A stretch of 10,927 nucleotides of DNA, from positions 1 to 10,927 of the forward strand of contig DGTW01000057.1 in the NCBI GenBank assembly GCA_002393835.1, given 5' to 3'. A program made the position numbers and the translations under genes. This document shows, piece after piece, positions 1-6,743 of this stretch (positions within the stretch are counted from its first letter, which is position 1; the number at the start of each line of letters is the position of its first letter). The DNA comes from Treponema sp. UBA4326 (GTDB taxonomy: Bacteria > Spirochaetota > Spirochaetia > Treponematales > Treponemataceae). The notes below the pieces were generated by a model that saw only the letters and a program-made list of their open reading frames with translations, made no database searches and had not been told where the DNA came from.

Positions 1-1
1 G

Positions 2-3000
2 AGAGATTCTTCTGACATTTTGCAGACAAATTCTTCACCTGATGGAGACAGCCAGACTGCCGGTGAATCAAGCCTGGACTCATCTTTTGTTGAAGACGCA
101 AGTCCTGCCAGCGGAGATGGAAATTTTGCTGATTTGAACGATGCCCTTTCTGGTCTTGGTGATTTAAGCGATCTTTCTGGAATGGATTCTCTTTCTGACT
201 CTTTAGGATCTCCCTCTTCAGATACAGCAGAATCTTCCCTTGGAGACTTGGGCTCATTTGACATCGATTCTTTGATTGATGAGGCCCAGTCTTCCGCAGA
301 TGATGGCTCTTCAGTAGAGGCTGAGCCTGAAAGCTTAGAGAGCCTTTCACCAGAAAGCCTTGAGACCGAAAGAGCTGAGCCTGGTCAGGAGCTGGAGGCA
401 GAGAGCCTTGACGAAGCCGTTGAAAAGCCTGAGGATTCCGATTTTGCCCTTGACGAAAGTCTTGAAGGCGAATCGGGGGAGAGCCGTCCTGCAGAGGAGC
501 TTGGAGCCGAAAAGTCAGAAGAAGCCTTCCTGGAGGAGGCTGACGCTCTTCCTGCTGACGATGAGAATTTGTCCGATGCCATGGCGTCTATGGATGTTTC
601 GGGCGAGTTCAATGAAGGAAAAGATTCTTCAAATGATAGTGCCATTGACTCACTTGGCTCTTTTGACATAGATTCCCTTATCGATGAGAGTGCTAATGAT
701 GACTCTGCTTCTTCAGGGGAGAATGATTCCGATTCGTCAGACAAGCCACTGGGTGAGATAGAGGCCTTGGGCGGGGATTCAGAAGAGCCTTTGGGTGAGA
801 TTCCCGATGCTTCCATGGATGTTCCTTCTGACGGAATGGAAGAGACTTCCCTTGAAACTTTTGATACAAGCGGAATGGAAGACGTTGATTTTGGCTCGTC
901 ACCATCATCTTCTTCACTTTCTGGCGATGAATTCCCATCAACGGACGAGGGCCTTTCCGCCGAGGATGACTTTGTTCTGGATTCAAGCTTTGAGATTCCG
1001 GGATTCTCTGACACTGAGACGGCAGATTTCGGAAAGAAAAAATCAGGCCTGGACATAATTGATTTTTCTAAGGGCAAGGAAGGAAGACCCAAAAATTCCC
1101 TGACGGATGATGAGTATGTTCAGTTCAAGAAAAATCTTTCAAACTATCCTCTCAATTTGCGAATTGCCATTGAGGATTTTATTGCCAGGGATGAATTTAC
1201 TGACGATGCTATTTTTGAAGTCATTGAGAAAGTCCTCAAAAAGACTTCGGCTCGCCAGCTCGCAACCCAGCTTGAAAAAATCCTTGATATTTCAATCAAT
1301 ATTCCCCGTGACTTTGAGCGTCGTTCTTTTGCTGAATATGAGGCTTACAAGCAGTCATTCCAATATCAGCTCAAAAACAGGATTATTCCAGCGGCTATCG
1401 TCGGCATTATTCTTTGCTTTGTCTGTTTCGGGCTTTTTAAGGCAGGCCAGCATTTCATTTACAAGCCTGTCATGGCAAACATCAATTACAAGCAGGGATA
1501 TACTCTCCTTGAAGCCAATGAATTCCCCCAGTCCGAGGAAAAATTCTGGACGGCTGTTTCTTACAAGCCGGTTAAAAAATGGTTTTTCCAGTATGCTTTC
1601 GGCTATCGTGAAAAGAAGCAGTTCGAGCGAGCCGGGCAAATGTACAAGAATATCCTCCGCTATTTCAACCATGACAAGATTGCGGGTCTGGAATATTCGG
1701 AAATGGAACTTTATGACCGGGCAAATTATGAGCGGGCAGAGGAAATCGTGCGACGTGAAGTCCTTGACTATCATATAAATGATGCGGATGGCATACTTCT
1801 TTTGGGAGATGTCTTCCTTGAATGGGCTGAAGTTGACCCGTCAAAATATGAGCTTGCAAAGCAGGAATATCTTGATTTGATTCAGCGCTATGGCGGAAAT
1901 AATGTCTATCTTTCAAGAATGCTCCGCTATAACATTCGCACTGACAAATTGCGGGAAGTCCTTACTTACAAGAACATGTTCTACTTCAGCAAGCAGGACA
2001 AGCAAAACCTAAAGAATTTAGGGGCATCGGACTGGAGGGAGCTTTCCGGCTATCTTCTCGACAAACTTTACGGAAGTCTCAGCAAAAATGACGAGTATTT
2101 GAGAACTTCAATCGAGGATGTTCTTGCCATGCTCAATCTCGCAATCAAATCAGAGCCTTTGAATCCTGTCGGACACTACAATCTGGCCCGCTATTTTATC
2201 CATAACGGAAACACTGAGCAGGCCAAAGTGGAGCTTGAGCACAGCCTTGACCTCTTTGATGACCAGCAGGTTCGCAGCAAGAAAAATGTATACAGGGAAA
2301 TAAACGCCACCAGGGTTTTGGGCGAGCTTTATGCCGCCAGCCGAGAGTATCTCAAGGCTCAGACCCTTTACACCCGGGGAATCAACCTTTACAACGAAGA
2401 GCACGAAGCCTCTGAGCTTGAGGGAGATGTAAATACAGGAAAACTTTTCGCTGACATGGGTGACCTGGACTATTTCATATCTGGCGAGCTGGAGGATGCT
2501 CTTTTCAACTATGAGAGAGCCATTGAAATTAAGAATGACACTCCATCAATTAACTATCGGGTCGGCTCAATCTATTATGGAAAGAAAGATTATGACAATG
2601 CCCTGCTTTCATTCATAAAGGTATCAGAAAAAGAGCCAAGGGATCCTAACGTTCTTCTTTCTCTAGGAAACGTTCTTTCTTTGAAGGGGGATAATTTTGC
2701 GGCGGAAAGCTATTATTCTGACCTTCTCAGGGAACTCGACAAGGGGCGGGAAAGACAAAAAGTCCTCCTTCCACAGAGTGATCAGGATGATTATGAGACT
2801 GTTGACTTGTACCTCAAAGTGAACAATAATCTCGGAGTCACATTGCACAGGCTGGCTCAGCAGACTGGAAACAGCAACATGAATGCAGAGGCCATGGTCC
2901 GCCTTTCAGACTCAATCCGAGCCTGGGATGCCCTTACCCGCAATCAGCAGACCATGATTCGCATGGAGGGAAGCAACCTTGCGGCACAGAATTCGAAATA

Positions 3001-3085
3001 CATAACACATCCTTATCCCGATTTTGAGCCGGCAATCTACACTGACATTCCGCGTCTTTTATCTGGGGAAAAGGGCCTTGAATAA
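2..3085 (+). CDS. Very large acidic, membrane-anchored TPR protein (5' partial)
   Basis: The reading frame is open to the left window edge (visible residues begin RDSSDILQTN), so the true start lies outside and the TTG at 20 is just a leucine codon. Visible length is 1027 residues. Residues 1 to about 340 are Ser/Asp/Glu-rich, low-complexity and probably disordered. Residues 367-441 form a compact, charged helical-looking domain (begins LTDDEYVQF, ends FERR). Residues 461-479 are one clear membrane segment (IIPAAIVGIILCFVCFGLF) after a basic stretch, suggesting acidic part inside and C-terminus in the periplasm. From about 493 to 990 there are TPR-type helical pairs, for example GHYNLARYFIHNGNTEQAK and SINYRVGSIYYGKKDYDNAL. 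TPRs usually scaffold protein complexes. The family is not recognised with certainty. The layout recalls large spirochaete TPR membrane proteins, including those of the periplasmic flagellar collar, but that link is inference. Its stop overlaps the next start, so the two genes are co-translated. Confidence 0.85.
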   Translation, partial: RDSSDILQTNSSPDGDSQTAGESSLDSSFVEDASPASGDGNFADLNDALSGLGDLSDLSGMDSLSDSLGSPSSDTAESSLGDLGSFDIDSLIDEAQSSADDGSSVEAEPESLESLSPESLETERAEPGQELEAESLDEAVEKPEDSDFALDESLEGESGESRPAEELGAEKSEEAFLEEADALPADDENLSDAMASMDVSGEFNEGKDSSNDSAIDSLGSFDIDSLIDESANDDSASSGENDSDSSDKPLGEIEALGGDSEEPLGEIPDASMDVPSDGMEETSLETFDTSGMEDVDFGSSPSSSSLSGDEFPSTDEGLSAEDDFVLDSSFEIPGFSDTETADFGKKKSGLDIIDFSKGKEGRPKNSLTDDEYVQFKKNLSNYPLNLRIAIEDFIARDEFTDDAIFEVIEKVLKKTSARQLATQLEKILDISINIPRDFERRSFAEYEAYKQSFQYQLKNRIIPAAIVGIILCFVCFGLFKAGQHFIYKPVMANINYKQGYTLLEANEFPQSEEKFWTAVSYKPVKKWFFQYAFGYREKKQFERAGQMYKNILRYFNHDKIAGLEYSEMELYDRANYERAEEIVRREVLDYHINDADGILLLGDVFLEWAEVDPSKYELAKQEYLDLIQRYGGNNVYLSRMLRYNIRTDKLREVLTYKNMFYFSKQDKQNLKNLGASDWRELSGYLLDKLYGSLSKNDEYLRTSIEDVLAMLNLAIKSEPLNPVGHYNLARYFIHNGNTEQAKVELEHSLDLFDDQQVRSKKNVYREINATRVLGELYAASREYLKAQTLYTRGINLYNEEHEASELEGDVNTGKLFADMGDLDYFISGELEDALFNYERAIEIKNDTPSINYRVGSIYYGKKDYDNALLSFIKVSEKEPRDPNVLLSLGNVLSLKGDNFAAESYYSDLLRELDKGRERQKVLLPQSDQDDYETVDLYLKVNNNLGVTLHRLAQQTGNSNMNAEAMVRLSDSIRAWDALTRNQQTMIRMEGSNLAAQNSKYITHPYPDFEPAIYTDIPRLLSGEKGLE
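248..283 (+). repeat. First copy of 12-residue acidic-domain motif
   Basis: These bases encode LGSFDIDSLIDE, which recurs identically at 653-688. Six of the twelve codons differ between the copies and every difference is synonymous. The repeat is therefore conserved at protein level and is not a recent DNA duplication. Confidence 0.75.
653..688 (+). repeat. Second copy of 12-residue acidic-domain motif
   Basis: These bases encode LGSFDIDSLIDE again, 405 bases after the first copy and in the same frame. The surrounding sequence (SAIDS before, SANDD after) differs from that around the first copy, so the motif stands out as an island in otherwise degenerate acidic sequence. It may be a short amphipathic docking element, which is inference. 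Confidence 0.75.
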
Positions 3086-3723
3086 TGAAATATTTTTGCT
3101 ATCAGATAGGAATTGAACTAAAAAATCAGCTGACTTCTCTCAGAAAGGAATTTTTCAGAAAGACAATTCACATCTGCACGGCATTCGTTCCTTTTTTTCT
3201 TCATTATGCAAGGCTTCCATCTTTAATCTGCCTTTTTTCTGCGGGTATTTTTTACATAGTGGCCGAGTCCTTGCGCTCAAAAGGTCACGAAATACCCCTC
3301 ATATCTGACATAACCGCAGCCGCTGCCCGCAAACGCGACGAAAACAAATTCGTCCTGGGGCCTGTTACCCTTGTGGCGGGTATTTTGGCCGCCGCCCTGC
3401 TTTGGGACGAAAAGGCCGCGAGCGTTGGAATCTTTGCGCTAGCTTTTGGGGATGGATTGGCCAGCCTTTCTGGAAAGACATTCGGAAAAATAGCCGTTCC
3501 ATACACTCACGGAAAAACCGTCGAGGGCAGCTTGACCTGTTTTGCGGCGATTTTCTGCTCAACCTTTTTTGTGACTAAAAATTGTGCCGTCTCCCTTTTG
3601 GTTGCTGCGGTGGGAGCCTTGATCGAAGTCCTGCCCTTAAAAGACTTTGACAATCTCATCATTCCCCTGGTTCTTGGCGGAATAATTGCTTTTGTAAATC
3701 AGGCTTCTTGGATTTCCTTTTAG
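3085..3723 (+). CDS. Dolichol/phytol/diacylglycerol kinase-like (SEC59/DGK1/VTE5) membrane protein
   Basis: The 212-residue polytopic protein has about six or seven hydrophobic segments. It carries the landmarks of the CTP-dependent lipid kinase family: RKTIH at 25-29 near the N-terminus, GDGLASLSGKTFGK at 122-135, GKTVEGS at 143-149 and the DFDNLIIP block at 187-194 near the C-terminus. Family members transfer phosphate from CTP to polyprenols, phytol or diacylglycerol in the membrane; the sequence does not tell which lipid is used here. Bacterial relatives are often loosely annotated as phosphatidate cytidylyltransferases. The length is usual for bacterial members. The start is the ATG inside TAATG, overlapping the previous stop by one base, with a purine-rich run (GGGGAAAAGGG) upstream inside the TPR gene, so translational coupling is likely. 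It ends 4 bp inside the 3' end of the convergent gene, with no obvious terminator. Confidence 0.82.
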   Translation: MKYFCYQIGIELKNQLTSLRKEFFRKTIHICTAFVPFFLHYARLPSLICLFSAGIFYIVAESLRSKGHEIPLISDITAAAARKRDENKFVLGPVTLVAGILAAALLWDEKAASVGIFALAFGDGLASLSGKTFGKIAVPYTHGKTVEGSLTCFAAIFCSTFFVTKNCAVSLLVAAVGALIEVLPLKDFDNLIIPLVLGGIIAFVNQASWISF

Positions 3724-4544
3724 CTCCACATGTACATTTTGTGCAGTGTCGTAAGGTATATGTATGTTCCGGCAATAAGGCCTGAAGTTCCAAGCACAAG
3801 AAAGAGAAAAGAATCCGTGCTTACGAGGATGCTGTAGCTCAGTAAAAGTCCCCCTGCCGAATATGCCAGGCTTTTGTGTTCCATGCTGTTTTTCCGGACT
3901 CCATTTATGAAAAAGGAGACGACGGCCGTTAAGAGCAGAAAAAAGCGCATTATGTTAATGAGAATCATAAATCCTTCCGTGACAAGGCCTGTGGAAGTTA
4001 TCCTGGCTGTGTTCATCGGAATGGCCACGGCAAAGACAAGAGATGCCATGATGAGAATGATGTAGTTGCGTTCAATGTCTTGCCTTTGGTCTGTATCGCT
4101 GAGAATTGCGGCACAAAGAAAACTTAGGGGGGCTAGAGTGCGGCCGAAAAGAACTATGTCCCCTGCGATAATCAAAATATTTGTGAAAGAAAGCCATAAG
4201 CCGAGGCAGATGGTAATGAAGCGGGCACATTCTGCAAGACAGGCAAGAAGAAAACCAGTGAAAAAAATTATTTCTGTTGTCTGTGTGTTCTCAAAAAACT
4301 TTAATAGAAAATAAAAACAGAAGGGAACATATAGAAGCAAAATCAGAAAAGAGAGCATGAGGGCCGTAAAACTGTTTTTTGTCAGGGGCTGCTTATCGAG
4401 AAATGCAGGGATACGAAATGCCGGTGGCTCAATGATACGATGGCTGAGGACAGATATAATGAATGTTGCCAGGCTCAAAGCCACGACGCAAAGGCTGGCG
4501 AGCAAAAAAAACTTGAGCAGTCTGTTTCTCGTTTTAAGTGTCAT
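3720..4544 (-). CDS. Unrecognised polytopic membrane protein
   Basis: This 274-residue protein is very hydrophobic, with about eight candidate membrane segments: roughly residues 11-33, 59-84, 92-113, 118-148 (long, perhaps two), 160-177, 190-214, 226-242 and 244-266. The longest soluble stretch (34-58) is proline-rich and lies between the first two segments. No kinase, cyclase, transporter or protease motif is visible, and I do not recognise the family. The ATG at 4544 has no Shine-Dalgarno sequence; instead a sigma-70 type promoter ends six bases before it (see 4551-4579). The gene converges on the lipid-kinase-like gene and their stop codons overlap. It could be the sensor part of a signalling pathway or a small-molecule transporter, but nothing in the sequence decides this. 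Confidence 0.75.
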   Translation of the reverse strand: MTLKTRNRLLKFFLLASLCVVALSLATFIISVLSHRIIEPPAFRIPAFLDKQPLTKNSFTALMLSFLILLLYVPFCFYFLLKFFENTQTTEIIFFTGFLLACLAECARFITICLGLWLSFTNILIIAGDIVLFGRTLAPLSFLCAAILSDTDQRQDIERNYIILIMASLVFAVAIPMNTARITSTGLVTEGFMILINIMRFFLLLTAVVSFFINGVRKNSMEHKSLAYSAGGLLLSYSILVSTDSFLFLVLGTSGLIAGTYIYLTTLHKMYMWS

Positions 4545-4550
4545 GCCAAA

Positions 4551-4579
4551 ATCTTAAACGGAAGACAAAAAGTTGTAAA
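4551..4579 (-). promoter_or_regulatory. Sigma-70 type promoter placing +1 at the ATG
   Basis: Read on the minus strand, TTTACA (4579-4574, five of six matches to TTGACA) is followed by a 17-base spacer and TAAGAT (4556-4551, four of six to TATAAT). Six bases then separate it from the ATG at 4544. With standard spacing the start point is the A of the ATG, so the mRNA would be leaderless. This fits the lack of any Shine-Dalgarno sequence. Confidence 0.55.
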
Positions 4580-4649
4580 GACTTTATTGCAAAAGCCGAA
4601 AATAATAAAAGAAGACTGATTTGCTGAGATTATCAGAAAAATCGTTTTT

Positions 4650-4655
4650 GGGAGG
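4650..4655 (+). promoter_or_regulatory. Ribosome binding site deciding the 4660 start
   Basis: GGGAGG lies four bases before the ATG at 4660. It selects this ATG over the in-frame TTG at 4621, which has no such site and would put 13 extra residues before a clean signal peptide. Confidence 0.75.
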
Positions 4656-4659
4656 AATT

Positions 4660-5361
4660 ATGAAAAAGCTTCTGCTAACCGGAATTACTCTTCTTTTTGC
4701 CGGCCTTCATGTGTTCGCTGGTGATGCCGCAGCCTTCGTTGATTTGGGAATTTCCCGGGATGGAAAAACCTATGCCTTCGCCGAATATGGAAAAACAGAC
4801 AGGCAGTATCAGGGATACGCTGAAATTTATACTGTTGACATCGAAAAAAATGACTTCGTGAGCGGAGAGGTTTTTAAAACCCAGCCTTCAGCCGCAACTG
4901 TCTCTAAAAGCGGAAAAACTGTCTACGATGAGCTTTTAAAGAAGGCCGAATGGAAACTTCGAAAATATGAATTCAAGCCTGCTGTCGTTGACAACCTTCT
5001 TTATGTCCGTGATGACAAGAAAAGCGGTGAGAGCGAGATTGTTTTCAAGGATTTTGAAGGCTCAACCGTAGAGCAAAGCGTTTTTTATCACATAAAACTT
5101 GAAAAAAACGTAGAAGGAACTTCATCAAACCTCCGCTCTTCATTTTTCATCACCCTTGAAAAACAGGACGGAGAGGGAAAGTTAATCACAAGAAACATTG
5201 TTGGTTCTCCTGACATCAAACGAAAGCTGGTGACTGACTACAGAATTGACAGGATTTTTTCTGACAAAAGCGGAAGAAATCTGGTTTTCGTAATCGAAAA
5301 AACGCTTTCAGATGTAAACGGAAGTTCAATCCGTTACATGGTTGAGACAATCAGACTTTAG
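4660..5361 (+). CDS. Secreted DUF2259-like protein
   Basis: The 233-residue protein begins with a standard signal peptide (MKKLLLTGITLLFAGLHVFA) with likely cleavage after Ala20, giving a mature protein starting GDAAAF. There is no lipobox cysteine, so it should be periplasmic or released. The block after cleavage, DLGISRDGKTYAFAEYG at 28-44 and then YAEIYTVDIEKNDFVSG at 53-69, matches what I recall of DUF2259, a family of predicted secreted proteins of unknown function; the pattern resembles a beta-propeller-like 'DGK-F-E-G' blade start. The rest is lysine-rich and beta-like without recognisable catalytic residues. It is probably a single-gene transcript: divergent from the membrane protein upstream (115 bp between the starts) and closed by the strong terminator at 5384-5423. 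No convincing promoter was found in 4560-4650. The family call is from memory of its conserved blocks. Confidence 0.7.
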   Translation: MKKLLLTGITLLFAGLHVFAGDAAAFVDLGISRDGKTYAFAEYGKTDRQYQGYAEIYTVDIEKNDFVSGEVFKTQPSAATVSKSGKTVYDELLKKAEWKLRKYEFKPAVVDNLLYVRDDKKSGESEIVFKDFEGSTVEQSVFYHIKLEKNVEGTSSNLRSSFFITLEKQDGEGKLITRNIVGSPDIKRKLVTDYRIDRIFSDKSGRNLVFVIEKTLSDVNGSSIRYMVETIRL

Positions 5362-5383
5362 TTTTTCACCTTGATTTTTAAGG

Positions 5384-5423
5384 ACGCATTTTCGGAAAAA
5401 AAGCCGGGAATGCGTTTTTTTTT
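5384..5423 (+). terminator. Intrinsic terminator after the DUF2259-like gene
   Basis: A 12-bp stem pairs 5384-5395 with 5404-5415 (ACGCATTTTCGG with CCGGGAATGCGT, two G-U pairs) around an eight-base A-rich loop. It is followed directly by nine T residues (5415-5423). It lies 23 bases after the stop codon, the classic position. Confidence 0.9.
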
Positions 5424-5505
5424 GCATTTTTTTCAAATTTTTTCGTGACTTGTTGCCGAAAATCGAATTTTTTCGCGAATACATATATAGATACAAAAAA
5501 AATCT

Positions 5506-5510
5506 GGAGG
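5506..5510 (+). promoter_or_regulatory. Ribosome binding site deciding the 5517 start
   Basis: GGAGG sits six bases before the ATG at 5517. It favours this start over the in-frame GTG at 5445, which would add 24 residues without a Shine-Dalgarno sequence and bury the signal peptide. Upstream, 5424-5505 is very AT-rich, with a TATATA at 5484-5489 that could be a -10, but no matching -35 is seen. Confidence 0.75.
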
Positions 5511-5516
5511 TATTCA

Positions 5517-6698
5517 ATGAAAAAATTTTTTGGAATTCAGGTCCTTCGTCCGGCTGTCTTCACCCTGCTGATTGTGTCAGCCGTGCTATTCGTAATCACG
5601 CCTTTTTCATGCCGCTTGACGGAAGAGGGAATAGAAATATTTCCCGCTGACACCAAGGCTCCTTCCGTCGAGAATTTTTCCGTGACCGGGGCCAGCAGGC
5701 TTCTCATAAGCTGTTCTGAAAAAATTGTTCTTGATGAAATTTGCGTTCTGGAATTGGATGAGAAGGCTGACTCTTCACAGGCTGAATTTACTCGGGAGGC
5801 AGACGAAAACCTTTTTGCCGTAGCCAATGCAATCACCTACAGCGAAAGCCGTAAATGTGCAGAGATTGAATTGTCGGCTCCGACACAGGTAGGAAAATCC
5901 TATGTTTTTTCCGGGGTGATTTATGACACGACGGGGAACAGCCTTGACTTCAGCCAGAAATTCTTCGGCTACAACGAAAATCCTGCCCGCCTTATCTTCA
6001 ACGAGGTAAGGACGACTTACAGTAAGGCAAAAATGGCACCTGAGTATGTGGAGTTTTATGTCCTCAAAGGAGGAAACACTTTCGGCCTTGAAATGGTCAG
6101 TGCGGCGAACGGGGAGGGGAAAAAATATTCCTTCCCGTCAATAGAGGTGAAGAAGGGAGAGCTGATTACCCTTCATGGACGTATTGTCGAAGGTAGTGAA
6201 GGAAGTGCCATTGATGAGCTTGGCGATGAGCTGAATCTTTCTCTTGCTCCTGAAAGCTCTGATTCTGCCCGGGATTTATGGAAGGCTGGCGATGACAAAA
6301 TCGCTTCAAACAATGATGTCCTGCTTCTTCGTGATGGAGTCAGCCTTGAAATAAAGGACGCCCTTCTTTTGAGTGCCTCAGGAAAGGAAGCCTGGTCGAA
6401 GAAAATCATGACGGAATTTGCTGAAAATGCCTTCAATCTTGGAATCTGGAATGGGGGTTGTCTTCCTGAAAACGCCGTGTGCACAGACGGAATGACTTCT
6501 TCATTATACCGCTCAATTTCAAGGCAAAATACCAGTGAGCTTGCGGCCAGGTATGCTGATGCCACAAACCTTCCTGACTATATTCAAACTTCTCCAGCGG
6601 ACTGGATTGTCACCGACAAGTATTATTCAGGAAAAATCCTTGTTTCTGGTGCAACGCCAGGCTATGAGAACAGCTCCAATGCCTATTCCGCCGATTAA
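5517..6698 (+). CDS. Putative lipoprotein with Ig-like and lamin-tail-like domains
   Basis: The 393-residue protein starts MKKFFGIQVLR, followed by a hydrophobic core (13-30) and Cys32 in PFSC. This is a loose lipobox, with Pro at -3 and Ser at -1, but spirochaete lipoboxes are known to be permissive. Residues 47 to about 151 look like a bacterial Ig-like beta-sandwich (begins APSVENFSV; YDTTGNSLDF at 136-145). Residues 157-388 fit a lamin-tail-like (LTD) domain: LIFNEVRTTY, then PEYVEFYVLKGG, YSFPSIEVKKGELITLHG, NDVLLLRDG, and the typical closing pattern with SLYRSISR, ADWIV and GATPGYEN. In bacteria such domains occur in secreted or surface proteins, and the role here is unknown; surface adhesion or envelope scaffolding is inference. 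Extra cysteines (for example 66, 76, 114, 335, 342) may form disulphides. It has its own RBS, and no terminator is visible before the next gene. Confidence 0.75.
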   Translation: MKKFFGIQVLRPAVFTLLIVSAVLFVITPFSCRLTEEGIEIFPADTKAPSVENFSVTGASRLLISCSEKIVLDEICVLELDEKADSSQAEFTREADENLFAVANAITYSESRKCAEIELSAPTQVGKSYVFSGVIYDTTGNSLDFSQKFFGYNENPARLIFNEVRTTYSKAKMAPEYVEFYVLKGGNTFGLEMVSAANGEGKKYSFPSIEVKKGELITLHGRIVEGSEGSAIDELGDELNLSLAPESSDSARDLWKAGDDKIASNNDVLLLRDGVSLEIKDALLLSASGKEAWSKKIMTEFAENAFNLGIWNGGCLPENAVCTDGMTSSLYRSISRQNTSELAARYADATNLPDYIQTSPADWIVTDKYYSGKILVSGATPGYENSSNAYSAD

Positions 6699-6728
6699 GG
6701 CTCAGTGCTAGCAATTTGGCGGCAGATG

Positions 6729-6737
6729 TGCTAATAT
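6729..6737 (+). promoter_or_regulatory. Extended -10 promoter placing +1 at the U32 ATG
   Basis: TGC-TAATAT is an extended -10 (TGn motif; hexamer at 6732-6737, four of six to TATAAT). The -35 region (TAGCAA at 6709-6714 with a 17-base spacer) is weak, as is usual for extended -10 promoters. The expected start point, seven bases after the hexamer, is 6744, the A of the ATG. AGGA directly touches the ATG, too close to work as a normal Shine-Dalgarno sequence. Confidence 0.45.
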
Positions 6738-6743
6738 TTAGGA

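Noticed and set aside
385..1092. 235-codon open frame on the minus strand, antisense to the acidic domain
   Set aside because: It is almost pure Ser/Glu/Ala low complexity, the mirror image of Ser/Asp/Glu codons on the plus strand. It has no RBS and no recognisable fold.
4616..4636. CTGAT/ATCAG inverted repeat upstream of the DUF2259-like gene as an operator
   Set aside because: A five-base arm in AT-rich DNA is expected by chance, and no promoter could be placed next to it.
5457..5475. CGAAAA/TTTTCG inverted repeat upstream of the lipoprotein gene
   Set aside because: The six-base stem is made mostly of A-T pairs in a homopolymer-rich spacer, with no T-run or known operator shape.
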